From NCBI GenBank assembly GCA_023424865.1, contig JAFADM010000112.1:1-18339 (forward strand): 18,339 nucleotides of DNA, read 5' to 3'. The position numbers and the translations under genes were made by a program. Shown here in pieces: positions 17,533-18,339 of this stretch. The DNA is from Bacillota bacterium (lineage in GTDB: Bacteria; Bacillota_A; Clostridia; DSM-8532). The stretch's first letter is position 1; every line of letters starts with the position of its first letter. Under the pieces are notes generated by a model. That model ran no database searches. It was not told where the DNA came from and worked only from the letters and a program-made list of their open reading frames with translations.

Positions 17533-17595
17533 TTGACAGCGGAGCATCATTTCTATAAAATTGAACTATGTTTTAAACGTTGTTCAATTTTATAG
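17533..17595 (+). promoter_or_regulatory. Promoter inside a perfect 14-bp inverted repeat (probable TetR operator)
   Basis: TTGACA (17533-17538), a 17-base spacer and TAAAAT (17556-17561) form a promoter for the downstream pair. CTATAAAATTGAAC (17553-17566) and GTTCAATTTTATAG (17582-17595) are a perfect inverted repeat with a 15-base centre that itself holds GTTTTAAAC. The left arm covers the -10 box and the right arm runs into the ribosome binding site of the membrane-protein gene. Repression by the TetR protein encoded two genes on is the simplest reading. As RNA it could also form a hairpin hiding the AGGAGA site. Confidence 0.7.
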
Positions 17596-17608
17596 GAGAT
17601 GATGTATT

Positions 17609-17971
17609 GTGAAAAACATTCCAATCTTAGTATTTGAATTTCTTCTTGTAGCTCTCATTACGATTATAGGCCTGTCAGGCAGAAAAATTTTATTTATTGA
17701 GGGAGAAAGAGGGGCTGTCATTACCCTGGGCATAATAGGAATGCTGCTGTGTACCTTAAGCGTGGGCAAATTTATATCGGCTGCTCCGGCGCATCCCTTG
17801 TCCTTCTTGGGCTATTTGTTTGGGTCGGTGGCATTGCTGGCTTTTTTAACTCAACTTTTTCGGTGGAATATACCGATTCTGGCGAGCTCCCGAACGGCGC
17901 TGCTGGTTTTAGCCGGTGCCGTGATAGTAAAATCGGTTGTTGCCCGCTTTGGACATTTGCTTGCAAAATAA
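17609..17971 (+). CDS. Small four-helix integral membrane protein, unknown function
   Basis: The 120-residue protein starts at the GTG at 17609, preceded by AGGAGATG. Hydrophobic stretches at about 5-23, 36-55, 63-85 and 89-111 predict four membrane helices joined by short loops (SGRKILFIEGERG, SAAPAHP, RWNIP). I do not recognise the family. It is followed after 16 bases by a TetR regulator and lies behind the inverted-repeat promoter. Small membrane proteins in this setting are often regulated with, or help export, the regulator's ligand, but there is no direct sign of transport function here. Confidence 0.7.
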   Translation: MKNIPILVFEFLLVALITIIGLSGRKILFIEGERGAVITLGIIGMLLCTLSVGKFISAAPAHPLSFLGYLFGSVALLAFLTQLFRWNIPILASSRTALLVLAGAVIVKSVVARFGHLLAK

Positions 17972-17987
17972 GAAAAGGGAATGACAA

Positions 17988-18339
17988 ATGAGTAAAAATG
18001 TAAAGGAAGCCATTTTAAATGCGGCCATTGAGCTTATAAACGAAAAAGGCAGCAATACGGACGAAATTACGGTCCGGGACATCTGCAAAAGAGCGGGAAT
18101 TGGCTCCGGGCTGGTTAATTATCATTTTCAGACAAAAGAAAATCTCATTGCTCAATGCGTACAGCGAATCATCAGTGATGTCATAAAGAAAACAGAAACC
18201 GTTTACAACAGCCTTCCTCCCATGACTCCGGACGAAAAGCTCCGAGCCATGGCTAAGTACACCTGTAAGTTTCTTGTGGAGCATGAAAACATATCCCGGA
18301 TATCCATTGTTACGGATTTGACCACAAATAATCCAAACG
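17988..18339 (+). CDS. TetR-family transcriptional regulator, N-terminal part (cut by window end)
   Basis: The first 117 codons are present. The frame begins MSKNVKEAILNAAIELINEK, and the helix-turn-helix reads ITVRDICKRAGIGSGLVNYH followed by FQTKENLIAQCV, the classic TetR DNA-binding pattern (about residues 5-55). The ligand domain begins at about 60 and is cut off. AAGGGA lies 7 bases upstream. The gene is 16 bases after the membrane-protein gene, so both probably share the promoter and inverted-repeat operator. These small TetR proteins are usually autorepressors induced by a small molecule; the ligand is unknown. Confidence 0.9.
   Translation, partial: MSKNVKEAILNAAIELINEKGSNTDEITVRDICKRAGIGSGLVNYHFQTKENLIAQCVQRIISDVIKKTETVYNSLPPMTPDEKLRAMAKYTCKFLVEHENISRISIVTDLTTNNPN

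Overview
The window looks like a chromosomal segment from an anaerobic, mid-GC member of the Firmicutes (probably Clostridia). The reasons are the T-box riboswitch in front of aspS, consensus TTGACA/TATAAT promoters with strong AGGAGG ribosome binding sites, hairpin-plus-T-run terminators, a PadR/DUF1048 pair, a DUF4003 protein and a nitroreductase-type (NimA-like) flavoprotein. All family calls come from reading the translated sequence; no database search was run.

Layout. Bases 1-1456 (minus strand): the 5' end of gltX (glutamyl-tRNA synthetase, cut by the window edge) and a DUF4003 protein with an Ala/Ser-rich tail. Bases 1713-3875 (plus): a FadR-type GntR regulator, then a PadR regulator overlapping a membrane-anchored DUF1048-like protein, with an 18-bp inverted repeat lying on the padR promoter. 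Bases 3964-5915: a perfect consensus promoter, an unusually repetitive and self-complementary leader of about 170 nt, ilvD (dihydroxy-acid dehydratase) and its terminator. Bases 5916-6764: a long region without a convincing gene. It does contain a self-contained small RNA unit on the minus strand, with an extended -10 promoter, about 90 nt of RNA and an intrinsic terminator.

Bases 6765-13160 are the centrepiece: a compact alternative nitrogenase operon, anfH-anfD-anfG-anfK-nifI1-nifI2-nifB. AnfH, AnfD, AnfG and AnfK are the iron-only nitrogenase reductase and the alpha, delta and beta subunits. The two PII-like NifI proteins would switch the enzyme off in response to nitrogen status. NifB (radical SAM plus NifX-like domain) makes the iron-sulfur precursor of the FeFe cofactor. 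The nifI pair lies after anfK, not between H and D as in methanogens. No nifEN, nifV, nifU or nifS, nor an anfA-type activator, is in the window. A class I glutamine amidotransferase and a PNPOx/NimA-like flavoprotein follow closely on the same strand and may belong to the same transcript.

Bases 14576-16666: a consensus promoter, a T-box leader and aspS. The AspRS carries His31, a signature of non-discriminating enzymes. The best specifier candidate in the leader is AAC (Asn), overlapping GAA (Glu), not an Asp codon. Bases 16718-18339: an amidohydrolase-family protein, then a small four-helix membrane protein and a TetR regulator (cut by the window end) behind a promoter embedded in a perfect 14-bp inverted repeat.
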